A stretch of 64,000 nt of DNA from Nocardia sp. CY41 (GTDB lineage Bacteria; Actinomycetota; Actinomycetes; Mycobacteriales; Mycobacteriaceae), in the NCBI RefSeq assembly GCF_009829325.1, contig NZ_VUOS01000017.1, positions 1-64,000 of the forward strand, read 5' to 3'. A program made the position numbers and the translations under genes. The notes under the pieces are model-generated. The model searched no databases. It was given only the letters and a program-made list of their open reading frames with translations, and was not told the DNA's origin. This document shows positions 43,848 to 51,794 of this stretch, piece after piece. Within the stretch, counting starts at the first letter, position 1, and each line of letters begins with the position of its first letter.

Positions 43848-44678
43848 TCAGTCGTCCGCCACGCGCTGCCCGGCCTTCGCCACCCTGCGTTCTGCTCGCT
43901 CCACCTGACGGCGTGCCGCCTGCAGTTCGTCTTTCGCCGACCGCTCTGCCGCCTTGCGGAACTGCCGCTGCTGTTCGGCGTGCGCGAGCTCGTCGCGCAG
44001 CGTGGCCACGCGTTCCTCCGCCGCGGACAGTTCCCCGGTCGCCTCCGCGAGCGCGGCGCGTGCCGAATCCTCGTCGGCGCGAGCGGATCCGAGCGCCTCC
44101 TGAGCCTCCGCCAGCTCCCGGCGGGCACTGTCGTCCGGCTTCTGCCGGGATGCCGCCCGTCCGCGCCGCGCGGCCGGTTCGGGAACCGCGAGCAGATCCG
44201 GGCCGCTCGGCCCGAAGCCCTCGTAGCTCGCGGCCGTGACGAGGGTCCCCGAGCGCAGTCGGTCGGCCACCTCCGCGTCGGCGAGTGCCGCGGTCAACGT
44301 CTGGCCGAGTTCCCGGACGACGCTCTCGCCGACCGGATGGCCTTGTTCGGCGGCGAGCGTCCCCGCCTTCTTTGCGAGGGCGTTGACCAGTTGCTGCCGC
44401 TGTGTGGTCAGCTCGCGCAATTGTTCGGCGGAGAGTTTCCGCTGAGCGGCGGCCAGGGCGGCGCCGAGCCGCAGCAGTGCGTCGACGTCGTCGGGCGCGG
44501 CGCGGGACAGCAGATTGGCCGCCCACGCGGTCAGCGTGGGTTTGCGCAGCTTGCCGATGGCGGCCGCGAGCTGCTTGTCGCCCGCCTGCTTCGCCGCGGC
44601 CGCCCGGTCCGTGCGCGCCGTGACGAACTCCGTGGGCGCCAGGCCGTACAGGTCGCGCGCCACGTCCTCGACCGTCAT
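43848..44678 (-). CDS. Alpha-helical coiled-coil protein of unknown function
   Basis: From ATG 44678 the 276-residue protein begins MTVEDVARDLYGLAPTEFVT, followed by AKQAGDKQLAAAIGKLRKPT and LTAWAANLLSRA, a start seen in many actinobacterial hypothetical proteins. Residues 165-276 are a strong coiled coil rich in Ala, Glu and Arg (EAQEALGSARADEDSARAAL, LRDELAHAEQQRQFRKAAER). No membrane helix or enzyme motif is present. The frame extends 19 codons upstream, but the ATG is preferred because the following sequence is what relatives share. I cannot name a function. Confidence 0.7.
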   Translation of the reverse strand: MTVEDVARDLYGLAPTEFVTARTDRAAAAKQAGDKQLAAAIGKLRKPTLTAWAANLLSRAAPDDVDALLRLGAALAAAQRKLSAEQLRELTTQRQQLVNALAKKAGTLAAEQGHPVGESVVRELGQTLTAALADAEVADRLRSGTLVTAASYEGFGPSGPDLLAVPEPAARRGRAASRQKPDDSARRELAEAQEALGSARADEDSARAALAEATGELSAAEERVATLRDELAHAEQQRQFRKAAERSAKDELQAARRQVERAERRVAKAGQRVADD

Positions 44679-44772
44679 ACTGCCCAAGCGTAACGGCCGG
44701 GTCTCGGCCGACGACACACTCCGCATACCGGACATCAGTCCAGTTGCATAGAAGATGCGAAAGGCGTTGCTA

Positions 44773-44865
44773 GTGAATTACTCTGCGTTCCTGCTGCTCG
44801 GCCGTCTGCTTCCCAGCATCCTGGGTTACGCGCTCATGGGGCTGTACGGCACGCACGGCATCTGA
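44773..44865 (+). CDS. Possible small hydrophobic peptide (30 aa)
   Basis: A GTG-started frame encodes 30 residues, with FLLLGRLLPSILGYALMGLY able to span a membrane and a TGA stop. There is no clear ribosome site. Small single-helix proteins are easily missed by gene callers; this one could equally be chance. Confidence 0.25.
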   Translation: MNYSAFLLLGRLLPSILGYALMGLYGTHGI

Positions 44866-44974
44866 CGCGCGCCGTTCGCCTTCACCCGGTGAGCTGATGC
44901 GGCCGCCGTGGTCGTACGGGTATCCTCACCGCGTTCACGAGCCCGTGAACGTGTTCGGTGAGAGAGGTTTTCAG

Positions 44975-45505
44975 GTGAAGTTTCCAGGAGCGAGGCTGCT
45001 GGCACGCATCGTGCTCGCCCTCGTCGCGGTAGCCGCGGTGGTGGTCGCGGTGGCCGGCTGTTCGATGATCGAGGACGCGGGCAAGTCGGACACCGCCAAG
45101 GCCAAGGTCGGCGACTGCATCAACGTCATCGAGGGCTCGGCGGTCGATTCCAAGACCGAGCCGGTGGACTGCTCGTCGGACAAGGCCGTGTACAAGGTCG
45201 CGCAGTCGTCCGACAAGAAGACCGACTGCGCCGCCGACTACACCTCCTACGAGGAGACCCTGGCCGGCGGTACCACCGCGTTCCTGTGCCTGGCGCCGAG
45301 CTTCAAGGAAGGCAGCTGCTACAACGAGAGCAGCACCACCGGATACAAGCACGTGGACTGCGCCTCGCCGGACGCCACCTTCAAGGTGCTGAAGCGGATC
45401 GACGGTCAGGCGGACGAGTTGCTGTGCGGTGCGGACGCCGACAGTTTCCGGCTGATCGAAACCGACCCCAAGGCCACTTTCTGCACGGCCAAGCCGAAGG
45501 GCTGA
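44975..45505 (+). CDS. Putative lipoprotein (LppU-like)
   Basis: From GTG 44975 the 176-residue protein has a signal peptide with a long hydrophobic stretch and lipobox VAG-C (LALVAVAAVVVAVAGCSMIE), so it should be an outer-face lipoprotein. The mature domain has repeated Cys-containing units: KVGDCINVIEGS, PVDCSSDKAVYKVAQ, GSCYNESSTTGYKHVDCASP and TFCTAKP. These suggest two related half-domains each with disulfides, as in mycobacterial LppU-type proteins. The upstream region 44866-44974 holds an inverted-repeat-like GTTCACGAGCCCGTGAAC. The stop is directly abutted by the convergent helicase-associated gene. Confidence 0.7.
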   Translation: MKFPGARLLARIVLALVAVAAVVVAVAGCSMIEDAGKSDTAKAKVGDCINVIEGSAVDSKTEPVDCSSDKAVYKVAQSSDKKTDCAADYTSYEETLAGGTTAFLCLAPSFKEGSCYNESSTTGYKHVDCASPDATFKVLKRIDGQADELLCGADADSFRLIETDPKATFCTAKPKG

Positions 45506-47800
45506 TCATTCCAGCAGGGCGACCGACGCGATCCGGTGCAGCGTGAAGTGCCGGACCGCGCCGGTCACGGGGTCCAGCGCGTCGAGCTGACCGTTGCCCA
45601 CTTTCAACGGTTCCACCACCCGCTGCGTGGCGACCCCTTGGGCGTCGACGTAGCCGATGTTCACCGACCGCCGCACCCGCGCCGCGAGCTGGAGCAGGGC
45701 GAGGGTGGCGGCGGTGTTGGTCCGGGTGCCGTCCGGGCGCACCGCCTGACCGGACCTGGCGCTGGCGGCGCGTTCGCCGGCGCGCAACTCGGTGACGAGC
45801 AGTTCGAGCTGCTCGGTACTGGGCGGGGTCGGCCGGTACGGCTGCCGCGCGGCCGGGCGCACCGAGATGCGCGCGCCGCGCGGCCGCAGATCGACGATCG
45901 CGCCGGCCGAGTTCTCACCCGCGGGCGCGAATCCGGCAGCGCGCAACCGCTCCAGTAGTTCGCCCAGCGGCGCCTGGGCGATGGCGACGGTCGGCGCGAT
46001 GGCCCGCAGGGCCAACTCGCTCGCCACCGGCGCCGAGAGCACCTGGGCCAGCAGCGCCGGATCGTCGCTGCGGATGAACGACTGCGCCATGCCCGCCCGC
46101 AACTGACCGTGGCGCCTGGCCACGTCATCGATCAGATAGGTCAGCGCCTGCGGGATCGGCGTCCGGGAATGTGTGGCGAACAGCGCGTGCAGCTCGGCTG
46201 CCGTCGAACCGGCGTCCAAAGCGCGGCGCACCGAGGATTCACCGATCCGATACACCGTTGCTGCGCCCGCGGATTCCACGTCGGCGGCGAGAGCCACGCG
46301 CCGTTGGAGGTCGGCGGTCAACGGACCCGGCGCGATCACCGTCAGATCCGCCTGCACCAGCACGTGATCCACCGGCTCCGGCAGCGCCGCCTCCATCTGC
46401 GCCTCCGCGTCGGCCACGCTGGTCGGCGCCGCGTGCAGGAGTGCCCGCGCCGCCGAGCCGAGCGCGCCGCGGCCGACGAATCCGAGCGCCGCCGCCTCGG
46501 CCAGCGTCTGTTCGACCACCTCCGGTCGGAAGTTCCTGCGCCTGCGGGGCTGCTGCCAGGCCAGTACCCGGCCGATGTCCGCGGGCTCCAACGCCGTGCC
46601 GGATGGGTACTCGGCGAGCAGGGCGAGGATCGCGCGCCGATCGCGCGGCGCGTTCGGGCTGCGCAGCTCCAGTGCCAACGCCGCAAGGGGCTTGTCGTTG
46701 GCATCGCGCATGCCGATCATCCACGGCATCCGATCCAAGTCCAGCCAGGTCGATCCGAGCGTGGCCCAGCGCCGCGCGGGCGGAGATTCCAGCCAGGAGT
46801 CCACCAGCGGTGTCGGCGCCCAGAAGTCGTCGGTCGTATCGAAGTCCGGCGGCGGGTCCGGCAAACCTTTCTCGATCAGTTTCGCGGCGGCCAGTAGCTC
46901 CACCAGCAAACCCGCGCGCGGCTCGTCCACACCGGCCTGCTTGGCGATGCGGCGCAGTTCCCGCACGCCCAGGCCGCCCGCGCGCAGGGCGGGAGCGGGG
47001 GCTTGGCCGAGCACATCGAGCACGGCGGCGCAGTGCCGCAGCAGCTCGCCGACCTCGCCCGCCGCGACGGCGTTCACATCGGCGGGCGTCTGTTTGACGG
47101 TCTGTGGTTGCGGCGGAGTCAGCGCATGCGGGTGGGTGACCGGTTCCCGCCGCAGCACCTGCCCGACGGTGACGGGAAGCTCGACGGTCTCGTCATCGAT
47201 CCGGTGCAGCAGCCTGCGCGCCAGCAGCCGCTGAATCGGGCGGTCCGGCGGCGTGCCCGGTGCGGCGTCCTTGGTGCGCCCGCGCGGTCCGGTCGTGGCC
47301 AGCTTGTCCAGCAGAGCGCGTTCGGCCGGGACGAGTTCGGGCAGCGCCGCGACCACCTCGGGTTCGGTGAGGGCGTCGGGGATCTCGGTCGCGGTGCCGA
47401 TCGGCCACGGCAACGCCTCGGCGGCCGCCGGAATCAGGTGCAGCCCCTCGTCGACGTTCAGCCAGACCAGCGCGCGAGCGGTCAGCCGCTCCAGCGCGTG
47501 GTCGATCGCGGCGGCCGGCACCCGTTCGCACAATTGCACATGCAGTTCGGCGCGGCGGAGCGGACCGCCGTCGGTGCGCGTCACCCCATGCATCGCAAGG
47601 GTTTCCACGATGGCGAAATCGAGGGTGTTCAGGTCTTCGGTGGCGCGCAGCACCGACGCGCGCTGTTCGAGGCGGGCGGCGAGCACGGCCATGGAAGAGG
47701 GCAGCGGCACGGCCAGGTCGGGCCGAAGCTGCAACAGCGTCACGAGCTGGGCATCACTGCGGGCACCGAGCCATCCGGCGAGGGAGTCGGTCGCGGTCAT
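45506..47800 (-). CDS. Helicase-associated protein (Rv0862c type, XPB/Ssl2-like plus WYL-like C-terminus)
   Basis: The 764-residue protein has winged-helix-like segments in its first 300 residues (LRATEDLNTLDFAIVETLAM, RRAELHVQLCERVPAAAIDH). A helicase-C-like/XPB-related domain is near 470-600 (HVLVQADLTVIAPGPLTADL). A WYL-type strand-rich tail closes the protein (VNIGYVDAQGVATQRVVEPL, DPVTGAVRHFTLHRIASV). In M. tuberculosis the homologue is next to the XPB gene and is thought to work with it. The first Met (ATG 47800) begins MTATDSLAGWLGARSDAQLV; the frame is open another 32 codons, without convincing sequence. No ATPase Walker A motif is seen, so it is an accessory and not a helicase itself. 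Confidence 0.85.
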   Translation of the reverse strand: MTATDSLAGWLGARSDAQLVTLLQLRPDLAVPLPSSMAVLAARLEQRASVLRATEDLNTLDFAIVETLAMHGVTRTDGGPLRRAELHVQLCERVPAAAIDHALERLTARALVWLNVDEGLHLIPAAAEALPWPIGTATEIPDALTEPEVVAALPELVPAERALLDKLATTGPRGRTKDAAPGTPPDRPIQRLLARRLLHRIDDETVELPVTVGQVLRREPVTHPHALTPPQPQTVKQTPADVNAVAAGEVGELLRHCAAVLDVLGQAPAPALRAGGLGVRELRRIAKQAGVDEPRAGLLVELLAAAKLIEKGLPDPPPDFDTTDDFWAPTPLVDSWLESPPARRWATLGSTWLDLDRMPWMIGMRDANDKPLAALALELRSPNAPRDRRAILALLAEYPSGTALEPADIGRVLAWQQPRRRRNFRPEVVEQTLAEAAALGFVGRGALGSAARALLHAAPTSVADAEAQMEAALPEPVDHVLVQADLTVIAPGPLTADLQRRVALAADVESAGAATVYRIGESSVRRALDAGSTAAELHALFATHSRTPIPQALTYLIDDVARRHGQLRAGMAQSFIRSDDPALLAQVLSAPVASELALRAIAPTVAIAQAPLGELLERLRAAGFAPAGENSAGAIVDLRPRGARISVRPAARQPYRPTPPSTEQLELLVTELRAGERAASARSGQAVRPDGTRTNTAATLALLQLAARVRRSVNIGYVDAQGVATQRVVEPLKVGNGQLDALDPVTGAVRHFTLHRIASVALLE

Positions 47801-47910
47801 CCGATCCAGCCTACGATGCTGGGCGGTCGCCCGCCGGAGTGCGGCGGTGCGGGCCGCGCGGTGCGGGCTGCGGCGCGTCCGGGGAGAACGGCCCATGCCA
47901 CAATGAGGGC

Positions 47911-48099
47911 GTGGTGAACAAATCGAAGAAATCCTACGTCGACAACGGCTGGCCGAAGGTCGCCGACGGTGACCACGCGGTCACCGAGCTCTCCTCGGCC
48001 CGCTCCGGTGGTCTCTCGCCCTACGGTGAGGACACCGAGTTTCCGGTCCCCGCTGAGCAGTTGCCCTACATGCACCCGAACACGGTGATCAACCGCTGA
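47911..48099 (+). CDS. Small conserved protein (Rv0863-like)
   Basis: The 62-residue protein VVNKSKKSYVDNGWPKVADG (start) is hydrophilic, with many Ser and Pro residues and a C-terminus of HPNTVINR. It keeps the position of the small gene after Rv0862c in mycobacteria. Two adjacent GTG codons (47911, 47914) compete as start. It lies divergent from the helicase-associated gene and converges with rpf on a strong terminator. Function unknown. Confidence 0.6.
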   Translation: MVNKSKKSYVDNGWPKVADGDHAVTELSSARSGGLSPYGEDTEFPVPAEQLPYMHPNTVINR

Positions 48100-48127
48100 G
48101 CGCGCGAACGGAACGTTCTCGGCTACG

Positions 48128-48167
48128 GAGAAGGGCCCCGCATCCATAGTGATGCGGGGCCCTTCTC
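48128..48167. terminator. Bidirectional terminator between the Rv0863-like gene and rpf
   Basis: A perfect 17-bp stem (GAGAAGGGCCCCGCATC / GATGCGGGGCCCTTCTC) with the 6-nt loop CATAGT lies between the two convergent genes. The stem runs both ways, so it can serve both transcripts. Confidence 0.9.
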
Positions 48168-48182
48168 GACGTCGCGTGGCGA

Positions 48183-48809
48183 TCAGGAGGGCAGCAGGCC
48201 CTTGTTCGCCTCGTAGAAGTTCACGATCGCGGGGTCGAGGGTGACTCCGCTGGACTTGGCGGCATTGAAGAAGTCGAGAGCTTCTTTGGGCACCTGAACG
48301 CCCTGGCTCTGCACGACCTCGAGGGCGCGGTCGACGGCCGAGAAGATCTGCTGGGTGTCCGCCGGCGCGGCCTGGGCGGCCTGCGGCGCGGGGTTCCAGC
48401 GGGGGGTTTCGGCCTGGGCGGGCGCGGAGCGCGGGGTGGGCGCACTGCTGAGGCCGAGCTTGGACGAGCAGGAGGGCCAAGCGCCCCAGCCCTGCGAGGC
48501 GAGCACCTTCTCGGCGACCGCGATCTGCTGTTCACGGCTGGCCTGGTTGGCGCTGGCGGCGTACTCCTGGCCGCCGTGGGCGCGCCACGTGCTCGGCGAG
48601 AACTGCAGCCCGCCCTGGAAACCGTTGCCGGTGTTGATGCCCCAGTTGCCGCCGGCCTCGCACTGAGCGAGTCGATCCCAGTCGGAGTCGGGTGCCGCGC
48701 TGGCGTTGCCTGCGAAAGCCACACCAGCGGTGCCGATGATGGCGCCGGTGACGGCGACCTTGGCTACCGTGCGGCCGGTCGAGCTTGGCTTGCGATGGCG
48801 TCCACTCAT
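48183..48809 (-). CDS. rpf: Resuscitation-promoting factor (secreted lysozyme-like transglycosylase)
   Basis: Rpf proteins cleave peptidoglycan and wake dormant cells. From ATG 48809 the 208-residue precursor has a signal peptide (VAKVAVTGAIIGTAGVAFAG, cleavage near N-A-S-A-A). The Rpf domain is at about 39-112: DSDWDRLAQCEAGGNWGINT with the catalytic Glu in C-E-A-G-G-N-W, GNGFQGGLQFSPSTWRAHGG, and the closing Cys in WGAWPSCSSKLG. A Pro/Ala linker is followed by a helical tail (DTQQIFSAVDRALEVVQSQG). The layout is RpfA-like but shorter. A CRP-like site and a probable c-di-AMP riboswitch lie upstream. Confidence 0.93.
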   Translation of the reverse strand: MSGRHRKPSSTGRTVAKVAVTGAIIGTAGVAFAGNASAAPDSDWDRLAQCEAGGNWGINTGNGFQGGLQFSPSTWRAHGGQEYAASANQASREQQIAVAEKVLASQGWGAWPSCSSKLGLSSAPTPRSAPAQAETPRWNPAPQAAQAAPADTQQIFSAVDRALEVVQSQGVQVPKEALDFFNAAKSSGVTLDPAIVNFYEANKGLLPS

Positions 48810-48820
48810 ATCGGGTTCGT

Positions 48821-48992
48821 CTTCCTCTCGACGCACCTGCGACGTCTTCGGTTCTGGTTCGGACTGAGAGGTCGTCCGTTCCGCCCTCGCCCCTACGTTT
48901 CCGTCGGGGGTCCGGTACCCGCGGGGCGAGGCTCGGTGCGGCGGGCCGGTGGTTCGCCGGGTGTCCCGGCTGGATAAGACCGTACGTCGAAC
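48821..48992 (-). ncRNA. Probable c-di-AMP riboswitch (ydaO/yuaA type) before rpf
   Basis: The minus strand reads CCGGGACACCCGGCGAACC, then after GC-rich arms GACGGAAACG, CGACCTCTCAGTCCGAACC and GCAGGTGCGTCGAGAGGAAG before the start codon. These parallel conserved pieces of the ydaO riboswitch (the C-C-G-A-A-C-C element and the late G-C-A-G-G-x-G...G-G-A-A element). Actinobacterial rpf genes are known hosts of this riboswitch, where c-di-AMP generally lowers expression. The limits are approximate and the fold was judged by eye. Confidence 0.55.
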
Positions 48993-49134
48993 GGCGGGAA
49001 AAATCACTATTTGGTAACCGGCGTGTACCAACGGGTCTCGACCCGGTCTCAACTGCGCAAGCGGCCTTCGCGCAGCTAGAGGCGCTACGGCCGAGTCCGC
49101 TCAGTGCTGTCGCCGCGCCGTGACCTTCTCGTAA

Positions 49135-49150
49135 TGTGACGAGGATCACA
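49135..49150. promoter_or_regulatory. Perfect CRP-family operator upstream of rpf
   Basis: TGTGACGAGGATCACA is a perfect TGTGA-N6-TCACA palindrome about 330 bp before the rpf start codon. In M. tuberculosis the CRP protein Rv3676 controls rpfA. Confidence 0.7.
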
Positions 49151-49216
49151 TGTCCGAGTGGGTAACGATCGCGGCGGGTACCCGGTTCTCGCCGCTTCGG
49201 AGGCCGCGCTCCGGTG

Positions 49217-49459
49217 CTATCGGGCCCTGCGGCCCGAGCGCAGTGCGAACACGAGCGCGAGCACGAACCCCAGCGGTGCGAGCATGGCCCCGAAATAGAG
49301 CCACAGGCCCGGCTCGCCGTCGGTCAGCACAGGAATCGCGAAGATGGCGACGATGGCCAGCAATCCGAGCGCGAACATGGCGAGCGCGAGCTGCAGCAAC
49401 CAGTCGCCGCGCCGCTTGGGCGCGCCGCCGGATGGGGTCGGAGCGGAAGGGTTCGTCAC
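49217..49459 (-). CDS. Small two-helix membrane protein (Rv0870c-like)
   Basis: From GTG 49459 the 80-residue protein has two hydrophobic helices at about 20-40 (LLQLALAMFALGLLAIVAIF) and 50-70 (LWLYFGAMLAPLGFVLALVF), with a basic C-terminus SGRRAR. It lies between rpf and the cold-shock gene, as the membrane protein Rv0870c does in M. tuberculosis. No function is known. The frame extends 24 codons upstream without convincing sequence. Confidence 0.7.
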   Translation of the reverse strand: MTNPSAPTPSGGAPKRRGDWLLQLALAMFALGLLAIVAIFAIPVLTDGEPGLWLYFGAMLAPLGFVLALVFALRSGRRAR

Positions 49460-49647
49460 GGCTCGACGGTAAAACTGATGTGCTTGCGTTATTCGCACCG
49501 GGGTAGACTCGATGGCAATCGCGTCCTGCAATCGTGCTGGGCGCGTTCTTTTCGCACAAGAAAAGGGCCGGTCGCGGGATCGGCCCGGCAGACGGATGTG
49601 CTCGGGCCGTAGGGGTCCGAGTTTTCGATGACGAACGGGTGAGCGCA

Positions 49648-50067
49648 GTGCCGACCGGCAGGGTGAAGTGGTACGACGTCGAAAAGGGCTTCGGCTTCCT
49701 TTCCCAGGACGAGGGTGAGGACGTCTACGTCCGCTCGTCCGCGCTCCCTCAGGGCGTCGAAGGTCTCAAGCCCGGCCAGCGTGTCGAATTCGGCATGGCC
49801 GCGGGCCGTCGCGGCCCTCAGGCGCTCAGCCTCAAGCTGCTCGAGGCGCCGCCGTCGGTCCGGCAGGGTCAGGAACGCAACGCGCGCAAGGAACCTGCCG
49901 CGCGCAGGCACACGCCGGACGAGTTGCACGGCATGGTCGAGGACATGATCACCTTGCTCGAGGCGAAGGTGCAGCCCGACCTTCGCAAGGGCAAGTACCC
50001 GGATCGTAAGACGGCGCAACGCATCTCGGAGGTCGTCCGCGCGGTGGCGCGCGAACTGGACCGGTAG
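49648..50067 (+). CDS. cspB: Cold-shock-domain protein with C-terminal helical extension (CspB-like)
   Basis: The 139-residue protein starts VPTGRVKWYDVEKGFGFLSQ. The cold-shock domain (1-70) carries RNP-1 (KGFGFLSQ) and RNP-2 (DVYVRSSAL), so it binds single-stranded RNA or DNA. The C-terminal 70 residues (RRHTPDELHGMVEDMITLLE, then KYPDRKTAQRISEVVRAVAR) form the helical extension of the mycobacterial Rv0871 group, longer than the usual 67-residue CspA. A GTG at 49639 would add three residues. It stands alone on the plus strand. Confidence 0.9.
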   Translation: MPTGRVKWYDVEKGFGFLSQDEGEDVYVRSSALPQGVEGLKPGQRVEFGMAAGRRGPQALSLKLLEAPPSVRQGQERNARKEPAARRHTPDELHGMVEDMITLLEAKVQPDLRKGKYPDRKTAQRISEVVRAVARELDR

Positions 50068-50145
50068 TCGCCGAGGCGTTCGCGTCGCTGTGCGTTCACG
50101 CGGCCGTGCACGGTTGCCGTCCGGAGGTGCACGCGCAGCGGCGGA

Positions 50146-51681
50146 TCACCGTCCGCCCAATTCTCGGGTGACGAGCGAATCGACGAGATCGTTCATCTCC
50201 TCGACTAGTTCGGCCGCGCCTCCGTTGTGGGCGAGGTTGCGCATCTCGTGGGGATCTTCCTGCCGGTCGTAGAGTTCGTACTCGAAATCGGCGCGGGATC
50301 CGGCGATGTCCCGGGGTGTCGAGTAACGGGCGAAGCTGTAGCGGGGCGTGATGGCGCCTCGGAGGCAGTATTTGACGCCCGGTGCTCGACCGCCACTGGA
50401 CTCGGCATCGGAGGTGACCAGGATCGCGTCGCGCAGGGAGCGAGTGGGGTCGGCCAGCACAGGTGTGAGGTCTTTGCCGGTGAGCGGGCTCCCCGTCGCG
50501 GCGTCGATCCCGGCCAGGGCGGCCAGGGTGGGCACCAGATCGATGTGCGAAGTGAGTGCGGCCGTGGTCGTTCCGTGCGTCGCCGGATTACGGGGATCGG
50601 CGATGACCAACGGGACGCGGTTGTTCTCGCGGTAGATCATCGCGCCCTTCTGGCGCAGTCCGTGCGCCCCGCCGAGCTCGCCGTGGTCGGCGACCCGTAC
50701 CACGACGGTGTCGCTCGCGCCGCCGCTGTGGTCCAACGCCTCGAGGACCTGGGCCATCAATTCGTCGGTGCGGCGCAGCAATTCCAGATACCAGTTCCCC
50801 CACTGCCGCCACTGTGTGCGCCCGAGCGCCGAATCGACGTCATGGGGCATCGGGCCGCCGACGGCCTCGTTCATGGTGCGCCACACGGACTGCACCCGAG
50901 GTTTGGCCGACAGATCCGACTCGAAGTTCGGCGGCACGTCGGCGCCGTGCTCGGGGACGTCCTCCAGTCGGTAGAAGCGCGGGCAATACATCATGTCGTG
51001 CGGATTCACCATGCTGACCACGCACATCCACGGCTGACGGTCGCCGCCGTGGCGCCGCAGCCAGTCGACGGCGTTGCCCACCACGCCGGGGTCCGCATGG
51101 GTGCCCTCGTTCGGCCCGCCGCCGGACAGGATGTCGTAAGCCTCGTCGAATCCGTATGCCGAGAGCGCGGAGCCGTCGGTGCCGACCGGCTCGGAGAGGT
51201 GCCATTTCCCGATGTAGGCGGTCCGATAGCCGGCGTTCTTCAATACCGTGCCGATGGTGGGGATCGTGGTGTCGAGGTCCGGGCTCCAGGCGTGCAGCGG
51301 CCCGAGCGCCGCGCCCATGAGGTCGTTGCCTCGGACGTTGTCCGTCATGCCGGTGGCCGGAGCGTGCTGCCCGGTGAAGAACGCCGACCGCGCAGGCGAG
51401 CACGGCGCCGTTGGAGAGTGGTGCATGGCGAACCGGACGCCCGCGGCTTCCACCCTGGCGCGAGCGGGCAGGGTGAAGCCCGACGGCAGGACGACATCCG
51501 CGCGCTCCTGATCGGTCATGAGCACCAAGATGTTCGGCCGCGACGCCGGCGCCGCGGCCGCCGCGCCGGCGCGCACGCCGCTCAGGACGGGCACGGACGC
51601 GGCCGCCATCATCGCGAGCATCCGGCGTCGGTTCGGGGCCGGTGGGCGAGAGGACCTGGGGTGCGGTTCGAAGTCGGACAC
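50146..51681 (-). CDS. Secreted sulfatase (formylglycine-dependent), Tat signal
   Basis: The 511-residue enzyme has a Tat-type signal NRRRMLAMMAAASVPVLSGV ending in an Ala-rich site. The sulfatase active site is HHSPTAPCSPARSAFFTGQ, where C-x-P-x-R marks the cysteine converted to formylglycine. Metal ligands appear in NILVLMTDQERAD and VVVRVADHGELGG, and GYRTAYIGKWHLSEP is the second sulfatase signature. The length is normal. Substrates may be sulfated lipids or sugars. Being Cys-type, it needs a formylglycine-generating enzyme, which is not in this window. It starts 113 bp from the divergent TetR gene, with a palindrome in between, so local repression is likely. Confidence 0.9.
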   Translation of the reverse strand: MSDFEPHPRSSRPPAPNRRRMLAMMAAASVPVLSGVRAGAAAAAPASRPNILVLMTDQERADVVLPSGFTLPARARVEAAGVRFAMHHSPTAPCSPARSAFFTGQHAPATGMTDNVRGNDLMGAALGPLHAWSPDLDTTIPTIGTVLKNAGYRTAYIGKWHLSEPVGTDGSALSAYGFDEAYDILSGGGPNEGTHADPGVVGNAVDWLRRHGGDRQPWMCVVSMVNPHDMMYCPRFYRLEDVPEHGADVPPNFESDLSAKPRVQSVWRTMNEAVGGPMPHDVDSALGRTQWRQWGNWYLELLRRTDELMAQVLEALDHSGGASDTVVVRVADHGELGGAHGLRQKGAMIYRENNRVPLVIADPRNPATHGTTTAALTSHIDLVPTLAALAGIDAATGSPLTGKDLTPVLADPTRSLRDAILVTSDAESSGGRAPGVKYCLRGAITPRYSFARYSTPRDIAGSRADFEYELYDRQEDPHEMRNLAHNGGAAELVEEMNDLVDSLVTRELGGR

Positions 51682-51724
51682 GAAGCGGAACCTTCCTGCT
51701 GCACAGACGGGCGCGACCCACTGT

Positions 51725-51753
51725 AACTGATTAATTGACGAAATTATTCAGTT
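51725..51753. promoter_or_regulatory. Putative TetR operator between sulfatase and its regulator
   Basis: AACTGATTAATT-gacga-AATTATTCAGTT is an inverted repeat with 11 of 12 matching positions, strikingly AT-rich for this genome. It lies 44 bp from the sulfatase start and 42 bp from the TetR start, ideal for controlling both. Confidence 0.75.
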
Positions 51754-51794
51754 GAACTTTTTCGCCGGTGAGGTCGGCGCGATACCGTGCACTC

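Noticed and set aside
41393..44128. 911-residue minus-strand frame
   Set aside because: It is antisense to DUF3239, LysE and M1 peptidase genes, each with clear motifs.
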